Assembly (NCBI GenBank): GCA_964499235.1
Contig: CAZCKC010000001.1
Span: forward strand, 62,001 to 126,000
DNA from: JAFGRR01 sp964499235
GTDB lineage: Bacteria; Planctomycetota; Phycisphaerae; UBA1845; Fen-1342
Reading direction: 5' to 3'
DNA: 64,000 bases
Shown here: positions 42,288 through 50,205 of the stretch, piece by piece
Layout of the letters: each line of letters opens with the position of its first letter
How positions within the stretch are numbered: position 1 is the first letter of the stretch
Position numbers and translations under genes: made by a program
The notes under the pieces: model-generated
The model's input: only the letters and a program-made list of their open reading frames with translations
Databases searched by the model: none
What the model was told of the DNA's origin: nothing

Positions 42288-42883
42288 CCGGACGCACCCG
42301 CCTGACCGCCGTCGTTGGATTCGCCGCGCTGCTGGGGCTCCTGGGCTGCGCGACGACCGATTCGCAGCCAAAGCCGGCGCCGCAGCCGTCAGCCGGCCTC
42401 GCCGTCCCGCCGGCGCCGCACGAGCTGCCGGACTTTCCGCCGCCCGCGCCGCGCTCGAGCACCACGTTCGTCATGGGACAGCGGCCGCCGTCACGCTTCG
42501 TGCACGCCCCGGACTTCGAGGTCGAGCTGACGCCGCGTGAGCAGGAGGTTCTGGCCGAGCTGGCCCCCCCTCAGCAGTACGACATCTTCGAATTCCTCGA
42601 GCCGGAGGTTGACTCCGAACGCGTTACCGCCGCCCGCCGGCCGACCGTCCACGTCGCCCCCGCGACGCGTGCCGAGATCCTGCGCGGCCCGCCGACGCGC
42701 TCGGCGATCGCCAGCCCCTCACCGGCGACCCCGCCCCAGATCGGCCCGCGGACGCGGACCGTCCTTCGCAGCCCCTCGCCGGCGGACGGGGTCGGCATCG
42801 GACCGCCTTCGATTCGCGGCGACGAGATGGTCGGCCCGCCTACCCGCGTCGTCGGTCCGCCGCTGCGCAGCCGCAGCTGGTAA
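42284..42883 (+). CDS. proline-rich lipoprotein
   Basis: A 199-residue lipoprotein: signal 'VVGFAALLGLLGC', a proline/alanine-rich region 'PKPAPQPSAGLAVPPAPHE', a short acidic part 'EVELTPREQEVLAEL', then a tail with recurring GPPTR/GPRTR/GPPxR units (about residues 128-195). GTG 42284 is the start; it overlaps the trpG stop as GTGA and has AAGGAAAG just upstream. The frame is genuine by codon pattern and signal, but no known domain is seen. Function unknown. Confidence 0.65.
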
Positions 42884-43009
42884 GCCGCATCCTGCCGGCG
42901 TTCGCCTTACGCGGGCCGCGCGGTTGTGACTTTCGCGGCCGGTGCCCATAATCGCCGCCGACGGCCGTCGCTGTGCCGCGGCCCGAAGTTCACGCGAAGG
43001 AAGCCCCGC

Positions 43010-44611
43010 ATGCTCGCCCGGCTCAACGCCGCCCCGTTTGATTTCGAAGTGCTGCTCTACACCGCTGACGGCACGTACTGGCAGCCGGCCGGCTGGGAGA
43101 TCGACGGCGACGTCGCGACCGCCACCGACTTGGTCAACGGCAGCGACGGGGAGGCGATCACGGCGGCCGACGCGGCGCTGACCGTCCGGTTCGAGCCGGT
43201 CGACGCCCACACCGTCGCGCTGCAGGTGCAGGCCCGGCATCCCGACGCGGTCAAGGGCATCAAGCTTGCGCTCGACCTGCCGGCCATGCGCATGCTGGCC
43301 CCGGAAGAGGTCGCGCTGCCAGAGGCGACCTGGCGCGAGTGGCACTTCCCGCGCGACTGGCGGACCGGCTTCGCGGTCTGGCAGGGCGAGCAGCGCGACT
43401 TCACCGTCTGCACCCGCGACTTCCCGTGGCACTTCAAGCGGCTGCGGGCGCTGCGGACCGGCGACCGCATGCGGCTCGAGATCATCCAGGACGCCAACGT
43501 CCGCGAGCGCAGCCTCGACTTCGAAAGCACCCGCTGGGAGATCGGCTACCGCGACGACGTCGACGCCCTGCTCGACGACTACGCCGGGTTCGTGCGGCAG
43601 GCCTTCGGCGCCGGCGACTTCCTCCAGCGCCAGGACATGCCGGAATGGACCCGCGGCCTCGGCCTGGTCGTCAACCTCCACGGCACCGACTGGAACGGCC
43701 AGGCCAACCTCGATTTCGCCGGCATGACCGCGGCCGCCGAGGAACTGGCCCAGCGCTTCCCCGCCGAGCGCACGCTGCTCTACCCGATCGGCTGGGACGG
43801 GCGCTACATGCGCGACTACCCGACCTTCGAGCCGTCGCCGGGGCTCGGCGGCGCCGCGGGCTTCAAACACTTCTGCGCCACCGCGCGGCAGCTCGGCTTC
43901 CACATCATGCCGCACCTGAACGCGATGGTCTGCAACATGCGGAACCGGCTCTACCTAACGCACCTGAAGAACTACGTCATCCGCAACCACCTCAACCAGC
44001 CCGTCCACTGCCTGCACATCGACTGGGACCACGACGGACTCGGCGACCCGGCGCACTCCTACCTGGCACTGCAGCCACGGGCGCTCCGCGATGTGCTGGT
44101 GGCCGTCATCGACGGCCTGATCACCCAGTTCGGCATCGACGCGGTCTTCCTCGACGAGACCTGCAACGTCTTCTACAACGACCCGGCCTGGGACCAGGTC
44201 GACGGCGTCCGGCGGCTCGTCCGCGACCTGCACTACGCCTTCCCCGACGTGCTGATCGTCGGCGAGGAGTGGAACGAGACGCTGCTTGGCCTCACGCCGG
44301 TCGTCCAGATCTGGGAGGAGACCGCCGACCAGCGCGGCGGCTTCGGCCGCGAGAAGAGCCCGCTGGTGCGGCGCTGGGCCGGCCGCTTCATCCGCAGTTG
44401 CGGCTACCTGGCGCTGGCGTCGCCGGACGGACACACCGGCGTCCACGAGTGGCCCGACAAGCCGTGGGTCGATGAGCAGGACAACGAGGCGTACTATCTG
44501 CCGACACTGTCGCTGACCCGCGACTCGGTCGCCGCCGGGATGGCCGGCATCGAGGCGACCGTCAGGCGTGCCGAGAACTACGTGCGGGAGTTCGTGCAGC
44601 AACCCGCTTAA
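43010..44611 (+). CDS. putative glycoside hydrolase (TIM-barrel, DUF6259-like)
   Basis: A 533-residue protein. An N-terminal beta-rich region (about 1-190) precedes a (beta/alpha)8-like domain: 'GLVVNLHGTDWNGQANL', 'FHIMPHLNAMVCNM', 'VHCLHIDWDHDG', 'IDAVFLDETCNVFYND' (candidate nucleophile Asp) and 'VLIVGEEWNETLLGL' (candidate acid Glu). The layout suggests a clan GH-D or GH31-like enzyme. No signal peptide is seen, so it may be intracellular. ATG 43010 follows GAAGGAAG by about 6 bases. Sugar specificity cannot be given. Confidence 0.6.
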   Translation: MLARLNAAPFDFEVLLYTADGTYWQPAGWEIDGDVATATDLVNGSDGEAITAADAALTVRFEPVDAHTVALQVQARHPDAVKGIKLALDLPAMRMLAPEEVALPEATWREWHFPRDWRTGFAVWQGEQRDFTVCTRDFPWHFKRLRALRTGDRMRLEIIQDANVRERSLDFESTRWEIGYRDDVDALLDDYAGFVRQAFGAGDFLQRQDMPEWTRGLGLVVNLHGTDWNGQANLDFAGMTAAAEELAQRFPAERTLLYPIGWDGRYMRDYPTFEPSPGLGGAAGFKHFCATARQLGFHIMPHLNAMVCNMRNRLYLTHLKNYVIRNHLNQPVHCLHIDWDHDGLGDPAHSYLALQPRALRDVLVAVIDGLITQFGIDAVFLDETCNVFYNDPAWDQVDGVRRLVRDLHYAFPDVLIVGEEWNETLLGLTPVVQIWEETADQRGGFGREKSPLVRRWAGRFIRSCGYLALASPDGHTGVHEWPDKPWVDEQDNEAYYLPTLSLTRDSVAAGMAGIEATVRRAENYVREFVQQPA

Positions 44612-44648
44612 CCGCAGGGGCGTCGCAGCCTTCGGGCAGGAGCAGGAG

Positions 44649-45305
44649 ATGGCCAAGAGGAAGAGCGCCGTCAAGAAGGCGGCCAAGAAGTCCAGCAAGC
44701 AGAAAACCACCAAGAAAGCCGTCAAGAAGAAGGTCACCAAGACCGCCGCCAAGAAAGCCACGGCCAAGAAGTCGACCGCCACCAAGACAACCAAGAAGAC
44801 CGCGAAGAAGAAAGCCGCCAAGCAGACGACGGCCGCGCCGGCCGGCATGCCCAAGGTCGGCCACTTCGCCCCCGATTTCGAGCTCGTCGACGGCGACCGC
44901 CAGGCCCACCGCCTCTCCGACTACCGCGGCCGCAAGGTCGTGCTGTACTTCTACCCCCGCGACAACACGCCCGGCTGCACCAAGGAAGCCTGTGGCTTCC
45001 GCGACGTGCAGAAGGAATTCGCCCAGCTCAACTCGGTCGTGCTCGGCGTCTCGCCCGACTCGCCGCAGAGCCACACCTCGTTCGCCCAGAAGTTCAAGCT
45101 CAACTTCCCGCTGCTGGCCGACCCCGAGCACGCCGTCGCCGAACAATATGGTGCCTGGGGTGAGAAGAGCATGTACGGCAAAAAATCGTTCGGGATCATC
45201 CGCTCGACCTTCATCATTGACGAGGACGGCAAGATCGAGCACGTCTATCCGAAGGTCAAGGCCGACGGCCACGAACAGGAAGTGCTCAACTACCTGAAGG
45301 GCTGA
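44649..45305 (+). CDS. Bcp-type peroxiredoxin with N-terminal lysine-rich histone-like tail
   Basis: A 218-residue protein. Residues 1-66 are a lysine/alanine/threonine-rich tail built from AKK, TKK and VKK units, like the C terminus of histone H1 and bacterial HU/Hc1 extensions. From 67 a typical Bcp/PrxQ peroxiredoxin follows: 'PKVGHFAPDFELVDGD', 'VVLYFYPRDNTPGCTKEACG' with C110 (peroxidatic) and C115 (resolving), and 'GIIRSTFIIDEDGKIEHVY'. It should reduce peroxides with thioredoxin. The tail would bind DNA or RNA non-specifically. ATG 44649 is the first codon of the tail, with GGAG immediately upstream. Confidence 0.88.
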   Translation: MAKRKSAVKKAAKKSSKQKTTKKAVKKKVTKTAAKKATAKKSTATKTTKKTAKKKAAKQTTAAPAGMPKVGHFAPDFELVDGDRQAHRLSDYRGRKVVLYFYPRDNTPGCTKEACGFRDVQKEFAQLNSVVLGVSPDSPQSHTSFAQKFKLNFPLLADPEHAVAEQYGAWGEKSMYGKKSFGIIRSTFIIDEDGKIEHVYPKVKADGHEQEVLNYLKG

Positions 45306-45343
45306 CCCGCCCCCCTCCCCGAACGCCCGGTCAGGACGCCGTC

Positions 45344-46264
45344 ATGGATCACTACGCCGACCGCCTCGCCGCCGCCATCCAGGCCAAGGGAGCGCCGGTC
45401 TGCGTCGGGATCGACCCGGTGCTCGCCAAGCTGCCGCCGGCGCTGCAGCCGACGTCGAGCACGCTGGCGGCCGCCGTCGACGCGATCGAGTCCTTCGCGC
45501 AGACCGTCATCACCGCTGTCGCACCGCACGTGCCCGCGGTCAAGATCAACAGCGCGTTCTTCGAGGCGTTCTACGCCGACGGCGTCGCCGCCTACTACCG
45601 CCTCGTCGAGCACGCCCACGCGGCCGGCCTGCTGGTCATCGGCGACATCAAGCGCGGCGACATCGGCTCGACCGCCGAGCGCTACGCCCAAGGTCACCTC
45701 GCCGCGCCCGGCTTCCCCGACGTGCCGTCCGCGCTGCTCCCCGATGCCGTGACGCTGGCGGGCTACCTGGGGCGGACCGCCGTTGCCCCGTTCGTCGCCG
45801 CGGCCCGCGCGACCGGGCGCGGGCTCTATGTCCTCGTGCGGCCGTCCGAGCCGGAGGCTGACCGCGTGCACGAGTTTGGCGGCGCGACCCCGTTCTTCGA
45901 GCACATGGCCCGCCTCGTCGCGGAGTGGGGAGCTGACGATGAGCTGATCGGCGCCGGCGGGCTTTCCTGCGTCGGCGCCGTCGTCGCGCCCAAGGACGAG
46001 GCGTCCACCCGGCGCGCCCGAGAACTGCTCCCGCGAGCACCGTTCCTCGTTCCCGGTTACGGCGCGCAGGGGGCGGGGGCTACGGCCTGCGTGCCGTGCT
46101 TCGGCGGCCGGCGCGACGCGGCGCTGGTCAACGCCTCGCGCTCGGTGATCTACGCCTTCAGCCAGGATCGTTACCGCCAGCACCACGGCGACGACTGGGT
46201 CGCAGCTGTCCAGGCCGCCGCCGCGGACTTCGCCGCCGACATCACCGGCGTCGCGCCTGCTTAG
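45344..46264 (+). CDS. pyrF: orotidine 5'-phosphate decarboxylase (type 2)
   Basis: A 306-residue enzyme of the long OMP decarboxylase type: 'VCVGIDPVLAKLPPAL', 'VKINSAFFEAFYADGVAAY', 'LLVIGDIKRGDIGSTAERYA' with the catalytic Lys/Asp cluster, and 'PFLVPGYGAQGAGA' near the end. It makes UMP from OMP. ATG 45344. Read 38 bases after the peroxiredoxin gene in the same direction, possibly on one transcript. Convergent with the UbiA-family gene, 18 bases apart. Confidence 0.92.
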   Translation: MDHYADRLAAAIQAKGAPVCVGIDPVLAKLPPALQPTSSTLAAAVDAIESFAQTVITAVAPHVPAVKINSAFFEAFYADGVAAYYRLVEHAHAAGLLVIGDIKRGDIGSTAERYAQGHLAAPGFPDVPSALLPDAVTLAGYLGRTAVAPFVAAARATGRGLYVLVRPSEPEADRVHEFGGATPFFEHMARLVAEWGADDELIGAGGLSCVGAVVAPKDEASTRRARELLPRAPFLVPGYGAQGAGATACVPCFGGRRDAALVNASRSVIYAFSQDRYRQHHGDDWVAAVQAAAADFAADITGVAPA

Positions 46265-46282
46265 CTTGATCGCAATCGGGGG

Positions 46283-47182
46283 TCAGAACCGAGCGATCGC
46301 CGCCTCGATCGCCGGCCCGTAGTAGATCACCACCAGCGCCGCGAGCACCCACAACACCAAACTGATCTGGAACGGCCGATCCTTCAGCAGCACATCCGTC
46401 GGCCCGTCGACCCGCCGCGTCTCAACCAGCAGCGTGAACCGAAAGATCGCATACACCACCAAGGGCAACGTATACGCCAGCCCCTGCGTCCCGAATTTCG
46501 CCACCGTCGCATTGTCGGTTGCGTACAGCACGAAGCTGATCACCGCGATTCCCGCCGACAGCGTCGTCATCTGCGTCAGCATCTCCGGGTTGTAGCGCAG
46601 CAGCGTGCGGCGGTGCCGGCCGGCATCCGCGCTCTGGTCAAGCGTGTCCAGCTCACACCGCCGCTTGCTGAAGCCCATGAACAGGCACAGCGTGAACGTG
46701 CACAGGATCAGCCAGATCGAGATCTCGACGTACACCACCACCGCCCCCGCGACCGCTCGCAACACGAAACCCGTCGCGATGATGATCACGTCGACCAGCG
46801 CCGCCCGCTTCAGCCCGCCCGTGTATGCCATCTGCATGAGGAAATACAGCGCGGCGAGGACGAAGAACTCCGGCCGCAGAACATAGCTGTTGATCAGCCC
46901 GACCGCCGCGCAGACCACCGCCAGCACGAGCGCCCAGGTGGGGTCCGCTGCGCCCGACGCCAGCGGCCGCTGCCGCTTCCGCGGGTGAAGGCGGTCCTCC
47001 TCCCGGTCGTTTAGGTCGTTCAGGATGTAGACCGCACTGCTCACCAGGCTCAAGCACGCGAACGCCAGCACCGCGGCGATCAACGCCCCGGGGGCGTCAA
47101 ATTGCTTCGCGAACACCACCCCGGCAAAGACAAAGACGTTCTTCACCCATTGGTGCGGCCGCATGAGACGAAAATAGGGCAT
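46283..47182 (-). CDS. UbiA-family decaprenyl-phosphate phosphoribosyltransferase-like protein
   Basis: A 299-residue membrane prenyltransferase with about nine helices. 'RPHQWVKNVFVFAGVVFAK' at the start and 'YILNDLNDREEDRLHPRKRQ' followed by 'RPLASGA' hold the first aspartate motif; 'GFSKRRCELDTLD' is the second-motif region. This sequence set is that of 5-phosphoribosyl-1-diphosphate:decaprenyl-phosphate transferases (UbiA/DPPR synthase branch). It would make a lipid-linked sugar for surface polysaccharide. ATG 47182 fits family starts; an ATG at 47194 is also open. Confidence 0.82.
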   Translation of the reverse strand: MPYFRLMRPHQWVKNVFVFAGVVFAKQFDAPGALIAAVLAFACLSLVSSAVYILNDLNDREEDRLHPRKRQRPLASGAADPTWALVLAVVCAAVGLINSYVLRPEFFVLAALYFLMQMAYTGGLKRAALVDVIIIATGFVLRAVAGAVVVYVEISIWLILCTFTLCLFMGFSKRRCELDTLDQSADAGRHRRTLLRYNPEMLTQMTTLSAGIAVISFVLYATDNATVAKFGTQGLAYTLPLVVYAIFRFTLLVETRRVDGPTDVLLKDRPFQISLVLWVLAALVVIYYGPAIEAAIARF

Positions 47183-47194
47183 CGCGCCACCCAT

Positions 47195-47610
47195 CCTCAG
47201 GGTTGAGTCGGGCGGGCATTGTGCGTCGCGCGCCGGGGGTGGTCAACACGGGACGGCCGGCGGCCCCCCCGGCGCATAAAAGAAGGGCTGGAACCCTTGT
47301 CTGGCGGCCGCCGGGCATTTCGCCGCCAAACCACGAGAGGTCCCAGCCCAAAGGATCGTCCGGGGAGCGAATCCGGTCGACCCGATTTGTTGCCTGCCAA
47401 CGCAGCAGGCGGTTTGTGGTTACAAACGCGGCTCCCAACAACGCCTGAACCACTTTGTTTCTGCCAATCCAACAAGGCAGCCGGCATGCCATAAGCTCCC
47501 CATCACACGCGCCTCGCGGCGAAAAATGCGCTTAAACATCTATCATTAAGTAGCTTACGAAAAGTTTTTGGGTTCCGCGTTCGGTGACGGATCGCCAGGG
47601 GGGTGGGGAA
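47195..47610. other. non-coding stretch with several inverted repeats
   Basis: This 416-base gap has no convincing gene: open frames are arginine/glycine-rich on both strands. It holds paired arms gggctggaac (47285-47294) and gtcccagccc (47340-47349), 9 of 10 pairing, enclosing TGGCGGC (47302-47308) with GCCGCCA (47322-47328). A second hairpin is GTTTGT-GGTT-ACAAAC (47412-47427), and GCCTG (47392-47396) pairs with CAGGC (47406-47410). The right end (47510-47580) is AT-rich. An RNA gene or leader of the UbiA-family gene is possible. It does not match RNase P, tmRNA, SRP or 6S landmarks I know. Confidence 0.4.
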
Positions 47611-50007
47611 TCATTCCCCAGCCGGGGGCCGGGGTGCGTTCCCCGATTCCCCACCGTTATCAGTGGTAATCAGCGTGGGCTGGGTCGCCTTTTCGAATGG
47701 CAGCGTCGGCTGAACGCGGATCGGGACGCTCCACTCCAGGCGGTCGTCCGGCAACTCGAGCGTGACCGTCCCGCCGAGCCTATCCCCGCCCGGCAGCGCC
47801 AGCGACGCCGTCCGCTCGCCGAGCGAGACCACCAGCCGTACCGTCTCGTCTGGATCGCGCAGCGTCACCACGCTCGGCGGCTTCAGCATCGTCCCCGCGT
47901 TTCCGAACGCGATCAGCGAGATCAGCCGCACGGGCCGGGTGTGCTTCCGCGGGTGAACCTCAATCCGCCCCCAGTGGGGCAGGCCCAGCGCCGGGCCGGC
48001 ATCGGGAACGCGGCCAAGCCGGTACCACGCGTTCTGCTCCCGCTGGGCGGTCGCGAGCTCGATCAGCCGCTCGAAGCCCTGCGGATCGCCGCCGACGTAC
48101 GTCTGCCGGGCGGCCGGGTCTTCGCCGATGACCCGGTGCTCGCCGGGCCCGCCGACGACGTACAACTCGCTATCGTCCGGGTCGAGATGCCGGAAGAACG
48201 CCCGGCCGGTGCCCACCTGCCAGCTGATCCAACTCGCCGGCGTGTAGCGCCAGATCCCCGCATTCGGGCTGTAGCCGGACGTCTGGGCCGTGATCGCCAG
48301 GGGCTGCTGCCCAGCCTCGGGCTGGACCGGTAGCTGGAAGATCGCGGCCGGCACCGTCCGCAGGTTAACCGTCTCGTACCGGTCGACGACCACGAGCAGC
48401 CGATCGAGCAGCAGGAAGAACTCCCGCGTGTAGCTCTTCAACAGCCGCGGGTGGTACATCGTTCGCAGGTCGAGCGCGACGTAGCTCGCGCCCGGCTGCG
48501 TTGCGTACGCCCGCAACTCGGCCAGCCGGTTGGGGTGCGCGATCTTCGGCGTCTGGTAGTTCGTGTTCGTCTGGGGAAAGAGCCGGTGCCCGCCCGCGAC
48601 GAGGTAGTCGCGTCCGCGCCATTCCGGCTGGAGCACCGGGTCGGCAAACACCATGCAGTTGTGCGCCAGCGGGGCGATGCGGTACTGGTCGATGTCGAAG
48701 CTGAGCTGTCGCCGGCCGAGATATTGACCGCCGTTGTGCGCCGAAGTCGCGAGCGCTGCGACATCGTCGATGCCCCGCCCGGTGAGCAGCCCCCCGTGGT
48801 AGAGCAGGAAGTGTCCGGCGTCGATGCTCTCGCGGGCATCGAGGTAAAGCTCCGGCGTCTCGAGCCAGACGCACGTCGTCGTCGCGTCCTCCTGGCGGCT
48901 CACGATCGCGTTCCCTAGATTTCGCGTGCCCAGCGGCAAACCCGGGGCCAGCGGCTCATCCATTTCGGCGAGGTCGAAGACGATCGGGATGAACCGCCAG
49001 GCCCGCGCCGCTGTCTCCGGCTTCGCCGCCCGCAGCGCGGCCGTGACGCGGTTCGCCACCCGCCGGGCGGCCGGATCGCCGGTTCGCGTCGCGACGAGGT
49101 GCGCGGTGATCGGGTAGAGCGCCGTGTAGTCGCCGGCCGGCAGGTCCTGCCCGCCGTTGCCGGCATCGCGCGGCAGCTGGCTCAGCGTGCCCTGCAGCGG
49201 CACCGGCTGGAGCAGGTAGTGCTCGAGCCAGCGCCCGAGCGCCGGCCCGTGCTGATCCCACAGCGACGCGTCGACGATTGGATCCGCGAACTCTACCAGC
49301 AGGGCGGTGAGCAGCTCCTCGTCCGCGGCGCCCGCCGGCGTCCGCGGCGCTGCCCCACGGTAGGCGATGAAATTCGGCAGCACGTCGGCCACGTAGCGTT
49401 CCGCGTCCGCGATGATGCGCTGCCGCACGGCCAGCCAGCGTCCCCGCGCCTGGTCGCGCTGGTCAAGCGCCTGCGCCAGCGCCAGTCCCGCGAGCGCCAG
49501 CCGAAACTCGCGCGGCGCGAGCGGGCTGTCCTCTGCCTCGAGCTCGAGCACCTGCGTCTCCAGCGCCGTGAGAAATTTCTCGCGGCTCGTCGACGGCAAT
49601 GCGTCGTAAGCCCAGTCAAACGCGATCACCAGCTCGAGCGGATCGCTCACCAGCCAGTCGGGCTCCGCCAGCTGGTCCGCCAGCCACTGCCGCCGCAGGT
49701 CGGCCTGCGGGCCGGTCGGATCGACCAGCTCCAAGAACGCCGCCGCCATCAACTCACCAGGCAAGGCGATCCCGCCAAGCGGGTTGCTGAAATGGGCCTG
49801 CAGCGCCCCGAAATCGCCCGCGTAGCGGGCGAACCGGTTACCGCTTCCCCGCACCTCCACATCCGGCGCGAGTCCGCATTTGATCTTCAGCGCCGGGACG
49901 TCCGCGGGGGCGATCAGCAGCCGGGGTTCCTGGCCGAGCGCGGCCGTGGTCAGCCCGCCGGCACTCATCGCCATCAACATAAAAAGCGTTCGGGCGGGGC
50001 GCGACAT
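47611..50007 (-). CDS. heparinase II/III-like secreted polysaccharide lyase
   Basis: A 798-residue exported protein with signal 'LFMLMAMSAGGLTTAALGQ'. The first 400 residues are an alpha-helical toroid-like region and the second half is beta-sandwich rich, as in heparinase II/III and alginate-lyase-like proteins. 'ESIDAGHFLLYHGGLLTGRG' and 'TSAHNGGQYLG' are the usual substrate-loop region, and 'LAHNCMVFADP' matches the family's 'H.t..nv..' block. Catalytic residues cannot be set exactly. ATG 50007 has GGAGGAG 5-6 bases upstream; the open frame extending to 50643 is antisense to the channel gene. Divergent from that channel gene. Confidence 0.75.
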   Translation of the reverse strand: MSRPARTLFMLMAMSAGGLTTAALGQEPRLLIAPADVPALKIKCGLAPDVEVRGSGNRFARYAGDFGALQAHFSNPLGGIALPGELMAAAFLELVDPTGPQADLRRQWLADQLAEPDWLVSDPLELVIAFDWAYDALPSTSREKFLTALETQVLELEAEDSPLAPREFRLALAGLALAQALDQRDQARGRWLAVRQRIIADAERYVADVLPNFIAYRGAAPRTPAGAADEELLTALLVEFADPIVDASLWDQHGPALGRWLEHYLLQPVPLQGTLSQLPRDAGNGGQDLPAGDYTALYPITAHLVATRTGDPAARRVANRVTAALRAAKPETAARAWRFIPIVFDLAEMDEPLAPGLPLGTRNLGNAIVSRQEDATTTCVWLETPELYLDARESIDAGHFLLYHGGLLTGRGIDDVAALATSAHNGGQYLGRRQLSFDIDQYRIAPLAHNCMVFADPVLQPEWRGRDYLVAGGHRLFPQTNTNYQTPKIAHPNRLAELRAYATQPGASYVALDLRTMYHPRLLKSYTREFFLLLDRLLVVVDRYETVNLRTVPAAIFQLPVQPEAGQQPLAITAQTSGYSPNAGIWRYTPASWISWQVGTGRAFFRHLDPDDSELYVVGGPGEHRVIGEDPAARQTYVGGDPQGFERLIELATAQREQNAWYRLGRVPDAGPALGLPHWGRIEVHPRKHTRPVRLISLIAFGNAGTMLKPPSVVTLRDPDETVRLVVSLGERTASLALPGGDRLGGTVTLELPDDRLEWSVPIRVQPTLPFEKATQPTLITTDNGGESGNAPRPPAGE

Positions 50008-50205
50008 CGTCACTCCTCCAGTCGCTGGTGGGGGCGTCGCCGGTGGTGCCGGCGATCCCGGCCCGCGCGGCTCGCCCCGCATCTTCGCCCCGATCGTCGC
50101 GCAATGCCAGCCGCGCAGCGGGTTGAGCCGTTCTCGACCGCGATCTACAGTACGGTCTTCAGCACTACCAGACGCAGGCCAGACAACCGCGGGGCATCGG
50201 GCAAC

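Noticed and set aside
47219..47494. Small arginine/glycine-rich genes in the 47.2-47.6 kb gap
   Set aside because: Open frames exist on both strands with no ribosome site or recognisable product; more likely non-coding.
49099..50205. Upstream extension of the channel frame
   Set aside because: It is antisense to the heparinase-like gene and low in hydrophobic or conserved content; the signal peptide at 50206 marks the start.
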